From: Actinomyces viscosus
GTDB lineage: Bacteria > Bacteroidota > Bacteroidia > Flavobacteriales_D > Crocinitomicaceae
Reading direction: 5' to 3'
Assembly: GCA_943326975.2 (NCBI GenBank)
Contig: CALPVI020000120.1
Coordinates: forward strand, 1 to 6,131
DNA length: 6,131 bases
This document shows, one piece after another, positions 1 to 5,141 of this stretch (its first letter is position 1; each line of letters opens with the position of its first letter). The notes beneath the pieces were generated by a model. That model worked only from the letters and a program-made list of their open reading frames with translations, had not been told where the DNA came from and did not search any database. The position numbers and the translations under genes were made by a program.

Positions 1-431
1 ACTTGGTGAATAATACCAGCTCCTGGTTTCCAAAAACCAATACCATATTTATTAGAAATAGAAGATAAGAAGTTAAAAACTTCATTATTTTGATTGATAG
101 AATCTTGTAAATCTTTTGTAGCACCTACTTTCGCTTGAATCAAGTGATCCGCATGAACCGTAGACGGAACGGCTACTTTTTTCTTACCAGCTTGCATAAA
201 CTGTAACAATGCCATCTGAGCAGTTGCATCTTGCATAGCTACTCTATCTGGAGCGAAATCTACATAAGAAACTCCTCTTCCGAAAGCCTCATTTGCATTT
301 CCTTCCCACAAGTGAGCGTAAAGAATTTTCTCAGAAAGCGTTAATGGTTTCCCTACTACTTTTCTTGCAGCTTCAATTCTGCTTGGAAAATTAGCATAAA
401 CCTTTTTTATCATATCTAAATCGAATACCAT
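1..431 (-). CDS. acnA: Aconitate hydratase, N-terminal part (cut by window edge)
   Basis: The first 143 codons of an aconitase, which interconverts citrate and isocitrate in the TCA cycle through a [4Fe-4S] cluster in the cytoplasm. The start is the ATG at 429-431, and the opening MVFDLDMIKKVY fits the mitochondrial-type aconitases of Bacteroidota. Family blocks are visible in order: LTLSEKILYAHLW (31-42), VDFAPDRVAMQDATAQMALL (57-76), VAVPSTVHADHLIQAKVG (86-103) and GFWKPGAGIIHQ (132-143). By comparison with the mitochondrial enzyme, Gln67, Asp95, His96 and His142 should be active-site residues; the cluster-binding cysteines lie beyond the window. The gene is divergent from rpsF. I found no exact TAnnTTTG promoter element for it in the 285-bp gap. 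The family call is firm; the symbol is by convention. Confidence 0.93.
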   Translation of the reverse strand, partial: MVFDLDMIKKVYANFPSRIEAARKVVGKPLTLSEKILYAHLWEGNANEAFGRGVSYVDFAPDRVAMQDATAQMALLQFMQAGKKKVAVPSTVHADHLIQAKVGATKDLQDSINQNNEVFNFLSSISNKYGIGFWKPGAGIIHQ

Positions 432-538
432 AAAATGTGTTGTTTAAGATCCTATAATTAATAAGTGGCGAATTTAAACAATTTATAAAAATCTACACTA
501 ACTATTTTAAATAAATTAACTGCATTTGTAAGAAAATA

Positions 539-555
539 AACAAATACCATTTGTT
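539..555. repeat. 17-bp inverted repeat, possible operator
   Basis: AACAAAT-ACC-ATTTGTT is a perfect 7-bp inverted repeat around a 3-bp centre. It sits in the gap between the divergent acnA and rpsF genes, 108 bp upstream of acnA and about 95 bp upstream of the rpsF -33 element. A further ATTTGT half-site lies at 524-529. The shape suits a dimeric DNA-binding protein, but the region is very AT-rich and chance is possible. No known operator is recognised. Confidence 0.3.
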
Positions 556-650
556 ATGTAAAATTTTAAATTAATTTAGATGTTAGGATACCATAATACT
601 ATATAATCAATAACCTTTTTATAATTCAAAAGAGAAAAAACACCACTTAT

Positions 651-683
651 TTGTTCATTCTATTCATATTTTATATATCTTTG
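651..683 (+). promoter_or_regulatory. Bacteroidota-type promoter of the rpsF operon
   Basis: TTG at 651-653 (within TTTG 650-653) and TATCTTTG at 676-683 match the Bacteroidota primary-sigma consensus (TTG, then TAnnTTTG) with a 22-bp spacer, inside the usual range. Transcription should start near 687-690, leaving a leader of only about 27-30 nt before the rpsF ATG. That leader is A/T-rich and contains no CCG trinucleotide. Confidence 0.78.
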
Positions 684-716
684 TGACCTTATATTAATTT
701 TTAATAAACAAAAGTT

Positions 717-1073
717 ATGAGTTTTTACGAAACTGTTTTCATCTTGACTCCCGTTTTGTCTGAAGATCAGACAAAGGAAGCAGTAGCTAAATTCGAAGGC
801 GAAATAAGCTCTTTGGGTGGTAAAGTTAGGCACACTGAAAATTGGGGATTACGTAAGTTAGCGTATCCAATCCAAAAAAAATCTACAGGATTCTATTTCT
901 TAGTAGAGTTTGAAGCTGCAGGAAATGTTGTTTCAGATTTAGAGATTGCATTTAAACGTGATGAGCGTGTTATGCGTTTCTTAACTGTAAAAATGGAAAA
1001 AGATCATTTAGCTTATTCTGAGAAAAGAAGAGCGAAAATGGGTGAAAAAAAATCAGTTTCAGCTGAGGCTTAA
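717..1073 (+). CDS. rpsF: Small ribosomal subunit protein bS6
   Basis: bS6 binds the central domain of 16S rRNA as a heterodimer with bS18 on the platform of the 30S subunit. The 118-residue product has the full family pattern: an opening strand YETVFILTPVL (4-14), the block NWGLRKLAYPIQKKSTGFYF (42-61), and the helix/strand RDERVMRFLTVKM (81-93), followed by a basic, poorly conserved tail. The ATG at 717 is preceded by A-rich sequence (AAACAAAAGTT) and no Shine-Dalgarno. It is the first gene of rpsF-rpsR-rplI, with 25 bp to rpsR. No ssb or priB lies between rpsF and rpsR, unlike the arrangement in many other phyla. The start of the coding region overlaps a strong potential RNA hairpin element (732-784). 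Confidence 0.97.
   Translation: MSFYETVFILTPVLSEDQTKEAVAKFEGEISSLGGKVRHTENWGLRKLAYPIQKKSTGFYFLVEFEAAGNVVSDLEIAFKRDERVMRFLTVKMEKDHLAYSEKRRAKMGEKKSVSAEA
732..784 (+). promoter_or_regulatory. Predicted two-stem RNA element with bulged CCG inside rpsF
   Basis: Outer stem: ACUGUUUUC (732-740) pairs with GGAAGCAGU (776-784), 9 bp including two G-U pairs. Inner stem: UUUGUCUGA (755-763) pairs perfectly with UCAGACAAA (767-775), 9 bp, with AGA as loop. The two stems abut on the 3' side. On the 5' side a 14-nt bulge (741-754) carries C750-C751-C752-G753 just before the inner stem. A CCG in a bulge between a stem and a hairpin is the published description of the S6:S18 complex-binding mRNA motif, which is normally found in the 5' UTR of rpsF operons. 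Assigning that function here is inference. The fold begins 16 nt into the coding region, at the edge of the initiating ribosome's footprint. Confidence 0.45.
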
Positions 1074-1098
1074 TTATTAACACTAAAAAAAGAGAATC

Positions 1099-1362
1099 AT
1101 GTCACAAAACGACGTTCGCTATTTGACTCCAATTAACATTGAGATCAGAAAAGAAAAATATTGCCGTTTCAAAAAAAGCGGAATTAAATTTATCGACTAT
1201 AAAGATGGTAACTTCTTATTGAAGTTAGTTAATGAACAAGGTAAAATTTTACCTCGTCGTTTAACTGGTACTTCTGCTAAATACCAAAAGAAAGTAGGTC
1301 AAGCAATTAAACGTGCTCGTCACATCGCAATTCTTCCTTACGTAGGAGATATGTTGAAATAA
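1099..1362 (+). CDS. rpsR: Small ribosomal subunit protein bS18
   Basis: bS18 pairs with bS6 on the 30S platform. The 87-residue product shows the family core KYCRFKKSGIKFIDYKD (20-36), the block GKILPRRLTGTSAKYQKKV (48-66) and the basic helix QAIKRARHIAILPY (68-81). The start is secure: an in-frame TAA lies four codons upstream (1084-1086). The N-terminal extension before RYLTP is only six residues, shorter than I would expect for many Flavobacteriia. Upstream sequence is purine-rich (AAAAAAAGAGAATC) but lacks AGGAGG. In Flavobacterium ribosomes bS18, together with bS6 and bS21, helps sequester the 3' end of 16S rRNA, which agrees with the absence of Shine-Dalgarno sites in this window. Second gene of the operon. 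Confidence 0.97.
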   Translation: MSQNDVRYLTPINIEIRKEKYCRFKKSGIKFIDYKDGNFLLKLVNEQGKILPRRLTGTSAKYQKKVGQAIKRARHIAILPYVGDMLK

Positions 1363-1394
1363 GTCGATTTTTTAACTCAATAATATTATTCAAA

Positions 1395-1841
1395 ATGCAA
1401 GTAATTCTTAAAAAGAACGTAGATAAACTTGGTTATAAAGACGATGTTGTAACAGTTAAACCTGGATACGGACGTAATTTCTTAATTCCTCAAGGATATG
1501 CTGATTTAGCTACAGCATCTGCGTTAAAAGCACACACAGAAGTTATTAAACAACGCTCTCACAAAGAAAGCAAAGTTTTAGCTGAAGCAGAAGCAATCGC
1601 TGCTAAATTGGTTGAAGTAACATTAACTATCGGTACTAAAGCTGGTGAAAATGGTAAAATATTTGGATCTGTAAATACAGTTCAATTATCTGAAGCATTG
1701 AAAGCAGTTGGATTTGATATCGATCGTAAAGCGTTGAAAATTAAAAACGAACCAATTAAAGAAGTTGGATCATACGAAGCTGAAGCAAATCTTCACAAAG
1801 GTGTGAAACCTACATTCAAATTTGAAGTAGTTGGAGAATAA
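1395..1841 (+). CDS. rplI: Large ribosomal subunit protein bL9
   Basis: bL9 is a two-domain protein at the base of the L1 stalk of the 50S subunit. The 148 residues equal the normal family length. The N-terminal RNA-binding domain carries MQVILKKNVDKLGYKDDVV (1-19) and the signature VKPGYGRNFLIPQGYA (21-36). A long charged, alanine-rich connecting helix spans about 42-75, and the C-terminal domain follows with GENGKIFGSV (84-93) and GSYEAEANLHKGVKPTFKFEV (in about 126-146). The ATG at 1395 follows TATTCAAA with no Shine-Dalgarno. It is the last gene of the rpsF operon, 32 bp after rpsR, and a strong terminator begins 19 bp after its stop codon. Confidence 0.97.
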   Translation: MQVILKKNVDKLGYKDDVVTVKPGYGRNFLIPQGYADLATASALKAHTEVIKQRSHKESKVLAEAEAIAAKLVEVTLTIGTKAGENGKIFGSVNTVQLSEALKAVGFDIDRKALKIKNEPIKEVGSYEAEANLHKGVKPTFKFEVVGE

Positions 1842-1860
1842 TTTCCCCACTAATTATATT

Positions 1861-1894
1861 AAAAGCTCATTGAAATTCAATGAGCTTTTTTTTT
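1861..1894 (+). terminator. Intrinsic terminator of the rpsF operon
   Basis: AAAAGCTCATTG (1861-1872) pairs with CAATGAGCTTTT (1878-1889) over 12 bp around a short AAATT loop, and a run of nine T follows from 1886. This is a canonical rho-independent terminator just after rplI. The A-run before the stem makes it partly bidirectional, but no minus-strand gene ends here. Confidence 0.92.
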
Positions 1895-1962
1895 GAATAA
1901 AAACACCTAAATAAGCTCTACAACCTATATAAAACCTAACAAACATCAAAATTAAACGAACC

Positions 1963-1991
1963 TTTTCAACAAAACATTACTTTTTTCAACA
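1963..1991. repeat. Direct repeat TTTTCAACA, 20-bp period
   Basis: TTTTCAACA occurs at 1963-1971 and 1983-1991, exactly 20 bp apart, so both copies face the same side of the helix. They lie 28-56 bp upstream of the -33 element of the HU promoter. They could be activator or UP-like sites; this rests on spacing and position alone. Confidence 0.35.
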
Positions 1992-2018
1992 TTTTTAAAA
2001 AATATTTTTAGAAAACTA

Positions 2019-2048
2019 TTGCAAATGCTAGATATTGCTATATATTTG
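2019..2048 (+). promoter_or_regulatory. Bacteroidota-type promoter of the HU gene
   Basis: TTG at 2019-2021 and TATATTTG at 2041-2048, separated by 19 bp, match the TTG / TAnnTTTG consensus. Transcription should start near 2052-2055, giving a leader of about 36-40 nt that is A-rich (AAAAACCAAACT before the ATG). The preceding terminator and this promoter make HU an independent unit. Confidence 0.8.
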
Positions 2049-2051
2049 CTA
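2026..2051. repeat. Three phased TGCTA copies over the HU promoter
   Basis: TGCTA occurs at 2026-2030, 2036-2040 and 2047-2051, with periods of 10 and 11 bp, about one helical turn. The copies fill the spacer and the end of the -7 element of the HU promoter. The arrangement would suit a repressor or architectural protein binding on one face, possibly HU itself, but no known site is recognised. Confidence 0.35.
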
Positions 2052-2090
2052 TGATATTAATAAATACAAACATCTATTAAAAACCAAACT

Positions 2091-2363
2091 ATGAACAAAG
2101 CAGAATTAATCGATGCTATCGCAGCAGAATCAGGATTATCTAAAGTTGATGCGAAAAAAGCATTAGACGGATTTGTAGCAGCTACTGCAAACGCATTAAA
2201 CGCAGGTGAAAAAATCTCTTTAGTAGGATTTGGATCTTTCTCTGTATCTAACCGTGCAGCTAGAACAGGACGTAACCCTCAAACTGGTAAAGAAATCAAT
2301 ATCGCTTCTAAAAACGTTGTACGTTTCAAAGCTGGTGCTGAACTTTCTGCAAAAGTTAACTAA
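2091..2363 (+). CDS. hup: HU-family DNA-binding protein
   Basis: HU is a small dimeric nucleoid protein that binds and bends DNA with little sequence preference. The 90 residues are the normal length. Visible features: N-terminal helices MNKAELIDAIAAESGLSK (1-18) and a second helix to about 38; the signature GEKISLVGFGSFSV (39-52); and the DNA-binding arm SNRAARTGRNPQTGKEINI (53-71), in which Pro63 of RNPQTG is the residue that intercalates in the minor groove. The closing KNVVRFKAGAELSAKV is typical. It is flanked by its own promoter and terminator and lies between two translation-related units, as a separate highly expressed gene. HU is strongly favoured over IHF by the monocistronic setting and sequence, but the two families are close. 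Confidence 0.95.
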   Translation: MNKAELIDAIAAESGLSKVDAKKALDGFVAATANALNAGEKISLVGFGSFSVSNRAARTGRNPQTGKEINIASKNVVRFKAGAELSAKVN

Positions 2364-2384
2364 TAGTTAATTTAAAAGAAATTT

Positions 2385-2411
2385 AAGGGAATCTTAGGAT
2401 TCCCTTTTTTT
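2385..2411 (+). terminator. Intrinsic terminator of the HU gene
   Basis: AAGGGAATC (2385-2393) pairs with GATTCCCTT (2398-2406), a perfect 9-bp stem with loop TTAG, followed by a seven-T run (2405-2411). It sits 21 bp after the HU stop and 28 bp before the trmH start, so trmH needs its own promoter or read-through. Confidence 0.92.
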
Positions 2412-2439
2412 ATGTGTTATAATCTCTCTTTCTTAAGAC

Positions 2440-3123
2440 ATGAATACAGAAGAAAAAATATTAGCCGAATTTTATGAAATCATTTCTGAAAGTAAAAAAG
2501 AAATGTTTGATAGAATTGCTTCCGAAAGAACAAAACACTTTACTGTAGTGATGGAAAATATTTATCAAGAGCACAATGCAAGTGCCGTACTTCGATCTTG
2601 TGACTGTTTTGGGATACAAGAACTTCACGTAATAGAAAAAGACAACCAGTACAAAGTGCAACGAGACATTGCTTTAGGCGCTGGTAGATGGGTAGATATG
2701 TTCAATTATGACAAAGGTGAATCTCCTACAAATGATTGCATTACAAAACTTAAAAACAAAGGTTATAAAATAATCGCAACTACTCCTCATACAAATGATG
2801 TTACAATCAACGAATTTGACTTAACCCAACCATTTGCTTTAGTTTTCGGAACTGAACGCAGAGGAATATCTGAAGAAATAAAAGAAATGGCTGATGAGTT
2901 TGTTAAAATACCGATGTATGGTTTTACAGAAAGTTTTAATATTTCTGTATCAGCAGCAATTTCACTAAATGTTGTGCGAGAAAGATTGGAAAAAAGTAAT
3001 TTAAATTGGAAACTTTCATCCGAAGAACAAATTGCCTTAAAAATTAAATGGAGCAAAAAAATATTAAAAGCTGGTGTTGAATTGGAAAAATTATTCAGAG
3101 AAAAACACACTATAAATGTTTAA
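2440..3123 (+). CDS. trmH: SpoU-family tRNA (guanosine-2'-O-)-methyltransferase, TrmH-like
   Basis: Predicted SAM-dependent 2'-O-methyltransferase of the SPOUT superfamily with a C-terminal trefoil knot; TrmH methylates G18 in the tRNA D-loop. The 227 residues nearly equal E. coli TrmH (229). All three SpoU motifs are present: motif 1 ENIYQEHNASAVLRSCDCFG (39-58), with Asn46 and the expected catalytic Arg52; motif 2 ALVFGTERRGIS (133-144), with Glu139; motif 3 VKIPMYGFTESFNISVSAA (155-173), with Asn167. A 50-residue helical C-terminal tail (178-227) matches the TrmH-type extension and argues against the RlmB and TrmL subfamilies. The ATG at 2440 is the first in-frame Met after the HU terminator. 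Its 3' end overlaps the convergent transglutaminase-like gene by 14 bp. The family call is firm; the exact target nucleoside is inferred. Confidence 0.87.
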   Translation: MNTEEKILAEFYEIISESKKEMFDRIASERTKHFTVVMENIYQEHNASAVLRSCDCFGIQELHVIEKDNQYKVQRDIALGAGRWVDMFNYDKGESPTNDCITKLKNKGYKIIATTPHTNDVTINEFDLTQPFALVFGTERRGISEEIKEMADEFVKIPMYGFTESFNISVSAAISLNVVRERLEKSNLNWKLSSEEQIALKIKWSKKILKAGVELEKLFREKHTINV

Positions 3124-3751
3124 AAGAAAACTCTCTTGAATCGAATACCTCATCAAATAAATGAGGATAATATTTTTTCATTTCAGTATTCATCAATTCA
3201 ATTGGAACATCGGAAAATTCTCCATAAAGATGTAAATATTCCATAAATCGATTACCTTGATCAAACTCTTGAAACATTGAATCAACTTCTCCATTCCAAT
3301 CTAAAGGAGTGACTCCTGAAATTTTACAAATTCGTTTATCAAAAGCGGGAGTACATTTTACCCATTTATCATCTATAAACATTTCAGTGTATCCATGAAA
3401 AACAATCTCTGGACGTCTTAATAGAGAAACTAATTTTTCAACGCCGATGTGATTTGTCACAATTGCATAACCTAAACGAGATGGAATTCCAAATTTTCTA
3501 GCTAGAGCAGCTAACAACAATGCTTTCTCTACACACCAAGAACGTTTCTTAGGTATTATGTTACTTGCCTTCAATCCTTCAAAAGTCAAATCCAAATGAT
3601 AAGGATCGTACAAATATCCATCCCTTACTTTTAAATATAATTCAACTGCTAATTCTTTCTTTACTATATCTTTCGGAATAGAATTATTATATATATCAAA
3701 ATTTGAATGATTAAAATTCAAAAATGATGTTTCTTTTAAAAATTCTTCCAT
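3110..3751 (-). CDS. Transglutaminase-like cysteine-protease-fold protein
   Basis: A 213-residue cytoplasmic-looking protein (no signal peptide or membrane segment) with the transglutaminase-like core. The nucleophile block is RSWCVEKALLLAALARKFGIP (70-90), with Cys73 at the start of a helix, then SRLGYA. The histidine block is VFHGYTEMFIDDKWVKCTPA (117-136), with His119, and Asp138 follows in the sequence PAFD. Members hydrolyse or transfer at amide bonds; the substrate cannot be told from sequence. I chose the ATG at 3749-3751; a TTG two codons upstream (3755-3757) could also open the frame but is a less likely start. The gene is 13 bp downstream of aroK and last in the minus-strand cluster, so it is probably co-transcribed with it. 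The third triad position is not the usual DPT after the Trp. Confidence 0.75.
   Translation of the reverse strand: MEEFLKETSFLNFNHSNFDIYNNSIPKDIVKKELAVELYLKVRDGYLYDPYHLDLTFEGLKASNIIPKKRSWCVEKALLLAALARKFGIPSRLGYAIVTNHIGVEKLVSLLRRPEIVFHGYTEMFIDDKWVKCTPAFDKRICKISGVTPLDWNGEVDSMFQEFDQGNRFMEYLHLYGEFSDVPIELMNTEMKKYYPHLFDEVFDSREFSFKHL
3148..3178 (+). terminator. Weak candidate terminator for trmH, inside the opposing gene
   Basis: CCTCAT (3148-3153) and ATGAGG (3161-3166) form a 6-bp stem with a 7-nt loop, followed after GATAATA by six T (3173-3178). The stem is short and the T run is displaced by six bases, so termination would be inefficient. It is the only candidate I see for ending trmH transcripts, and it lies within the convergent transglutaminase-like gene. 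Confidence 0.25.
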
Positions 3752-3764
3752 TTTCAAATTTAAT

Positions 3765-4277
3765 TTATGAATTTATTTGAAGTAGATCTATAATAGCTTC
3801 TGGAGTCTGTTGATCACGATTTAGAATAAAATTTGATTGTTCGTAAAATGGTTTACGGTTTTTCATTACTTCAACAATATAAGACTCTAATTCCTCTGCT
3901 GACTTCCCATCAACTAATGGTCTTTTTTCTTTCGCTTGTAACAATCTATTCACCAATTCTTTTTCAGATCTTTCTAGGTAAAAAGTAGTACCTAATTTAT
4001 TAAGAATAAATATATTATCATAAAAACAAGGCATCCCTCCTCCCGTTGATAAAACAAAAGATTCTGGAAAATTATAATTCTGAATAAAATCATTTTCCAA
4101 TTTTCTAAACGAATCCTCACCTTTTGTTTCAAAAATTTGTTGAACAGAAGAATGAACTAATTCTTCAATAGCAGTATCTGAATCGATAAAAGGTATAGCC
4201 AATTTATTTGCAAGTTTTTTACCAAGTGTTGTTTTTCCACTTGCCATAAAACCGATTAAAACTATCCGATTAGCCAT
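3765..4277 (-). CDS. aroK: Shikimate kinase
   Basis: Phosphorylates the 3-hydroxyl of shikimate with ATP in the chorismate pathway to aromatic amino acids. The 170-residue length is typical. Visible features: Walker A GFMASGKTT (9-17); the shikimate-binding acid Asp34 in IDSD (31-34); Arg58 and Glu61 in FRKLE (57-61); the glycine motif STGGGMP (77-83); the lid arginine Arg119 in KEKRPL (116-121); and Arg141 in NRKPFY (140-145), the substrate-binding arginine late in the family. All key residues are present. Its ATG overlaps the end of lgt by 8 bp (4270-4277, ATGGCTAA), suggesting translational coupling. aroK versus aroL naming cannot be settled by sequence; aroK is used as the default. Confidence 0.95.
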   Translation of the reverse strand: MANRIVLIGFMASGKTTLGKKLANKLAIPFIDSDTAIEELVHSSVQQIFETKGEDSFRKLENDFIQNYNFPESFVLSTGGGMPCFYDNIFILNKLGTTFYLERSEKELVNRLLQAKEKRPLVDGKSAEELESYIVEVMKNRKPFYEQSNFILNRDQQTPEAIIDLLQINS

Positions 4278-5124
4278 TTGATTTTTTCAAATCTTCCGTT
4301 TGATTTTTAACTGCTTTCCACAAGAAATAAATTCCGATCAAAATAAATGGTATACTTAATAGTTGACCTGTATTCAAGAACAATGTATCATCTCTTTCTG
4401 TTTGGCCTAACTTTACGAACTCTACAAGAAAACGTGCGATAAATAAAAGCGTTAAGAAAAGACCAAATATGAAACCAGGTTTTCTCCACATTTCTTTTTT
4501 CCAATATAAGAATACTAAAACAACAAAAATGAAAACATAACAAATTGCCTCATACAACTGTGCAGGGTGTCTCACGGGAATTTGATCCCATGAACAATCA
4601 AATGGTGGATTACAATCATTTCTCATGAATCGAAATCCCCAAGGAACTGTGGTTACATCACCCACAATTTCTCCATTTACTAAATTCCCTAGACGAATAA
4701 ACGCAGCACCAATAGTTATTGGGGCAGCCATTCTATCTAAAATCCATAAAATAGGAGTTTTTGTCACTTTTTTAGAAAACAACCATAAAGCAATAAAAAT
4801 TGCAATCGCTGCACCATGACTCGCTAAACCACCTTCCCATACTTTAAATATATTAACTGGATTTGAAAAGTATCCATTTTCTCCTTCAAAATACGGTCCG
4901 TAAAACAAGACATGACCTAATCTCGCTCCGATAATAGTTGCGAGCACCATATACATGACCAATTTATCCAAAACAGCCTCTGATATACCCTCTTTTTTAA
5001 ATATCTTTCTAATTACATAAAAACCGATAATTAAACCTGATACAAACAATAATCCATACCAGTTTGGTGTTCTCCAACCTTCAATTATTTCAGGACTTGC
5101 ATTCCAATTAATAAATAAATTCAC
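4270..5124 (-). CDS. lgt: Phosphatidylglycerol-prolipoprotein diacylglyceryl transferase
   Basis: Inner-membrane enzyme that attaches diacylglycerol from phosphatidylglycerol to the lipobox cysteine of prolipoproteins, the first step of lipoprotein maturation. The 284 residues hold about seven hydrophobic segments. Residues matching those essential in E. coli Lgt are all visible: Tyr23 in NWYGLLF; His103 in GGLASHGA (98-105); Arg144, Asn147, Glu152 and Gly155 in the signature RLGNLVNGEIVG (144-155); HPAQLYEA (186-193); and Arg231 and Glu235 in RFLVEF. The loop at 165-182 holds two cysteines (171, 177). The start is GTG at 5122-5124: no in-frame ATG lies nearby upstream, and the next Met (58) would lose the first membrane segment. 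Starts 17 bp after trhO and overlaps aroK. Confidence 0.96.
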   Translation of the reverse strand: MNLFINWNASPEIIEGWRTPNWYGLLFVSGLIIGFYVIRKIFKKEGISEAVLDKLVMYMVLATIIGARLGHVLFYGPYFEGENGYFSNPVNIFKVWEGGLASHGAAIAIFIALWLFSKKVTKTPILWILDRMAAPITIGAAFIRLGNLVNGEIVGDVTTVPWGFRFMRNDCNPPFDCSWDQIPVRHPAQLYEAICYVFIFVVLVFLYWKKEMWRKPGFIFGLFLTLLFIARFLVEFVKLGQTERDDTLFLNTGQLLSIPFILIGIYFLWKAVKNQTEDLKKSNG

Positions 5125-5141
5125 TCTTTTTAATTTTAAAA

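Noticed and set aside
1379..1390. 12-bp palindrome AATAATATTATT between rpsR and rplI
   Set aside because: Pure A/T, with stem too weak to matter as RNA; expected by chance in this composition.
2051..2080. Nine-codon upstream ORF before HU (ATG 2051 to TAA 2080)
   Set aside because: The predicted transcription start is near 2052-2055, so its ATG is probably not in the mRNA; no start context supports it.
2355..2372. Repeated AGTTAA around the HU stop codon
   Set aside because: Short A/T words overlapping the end of the gene; the real terminator lies just downstream.
2461..2661. 66-residue minus-strand open frame
   Set aside because: Lies wholly inside trmH antisense, is low-complexity Phe/Tyr/Ile-rich and has no family resemblance; a shadow of trmH.
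2787..3110. 107-residue minus-strand open frame
   Set aside because: Antisense to the conserved SpoU motifs of trmH, with no recognisable domain; shadow frame.
3101..3121. AAACA-N9-TGTTT stem as a minus-strand terminator of the cluster
   Set aside because: Only five A/T-rich pairs with a nine-base loop; too weak to support a terminator call.
4625..4819. 64-residue plus-strand open frame
   Set aside because: Antisense to the Lgt signature region, whose protein conservation explains the open frame.
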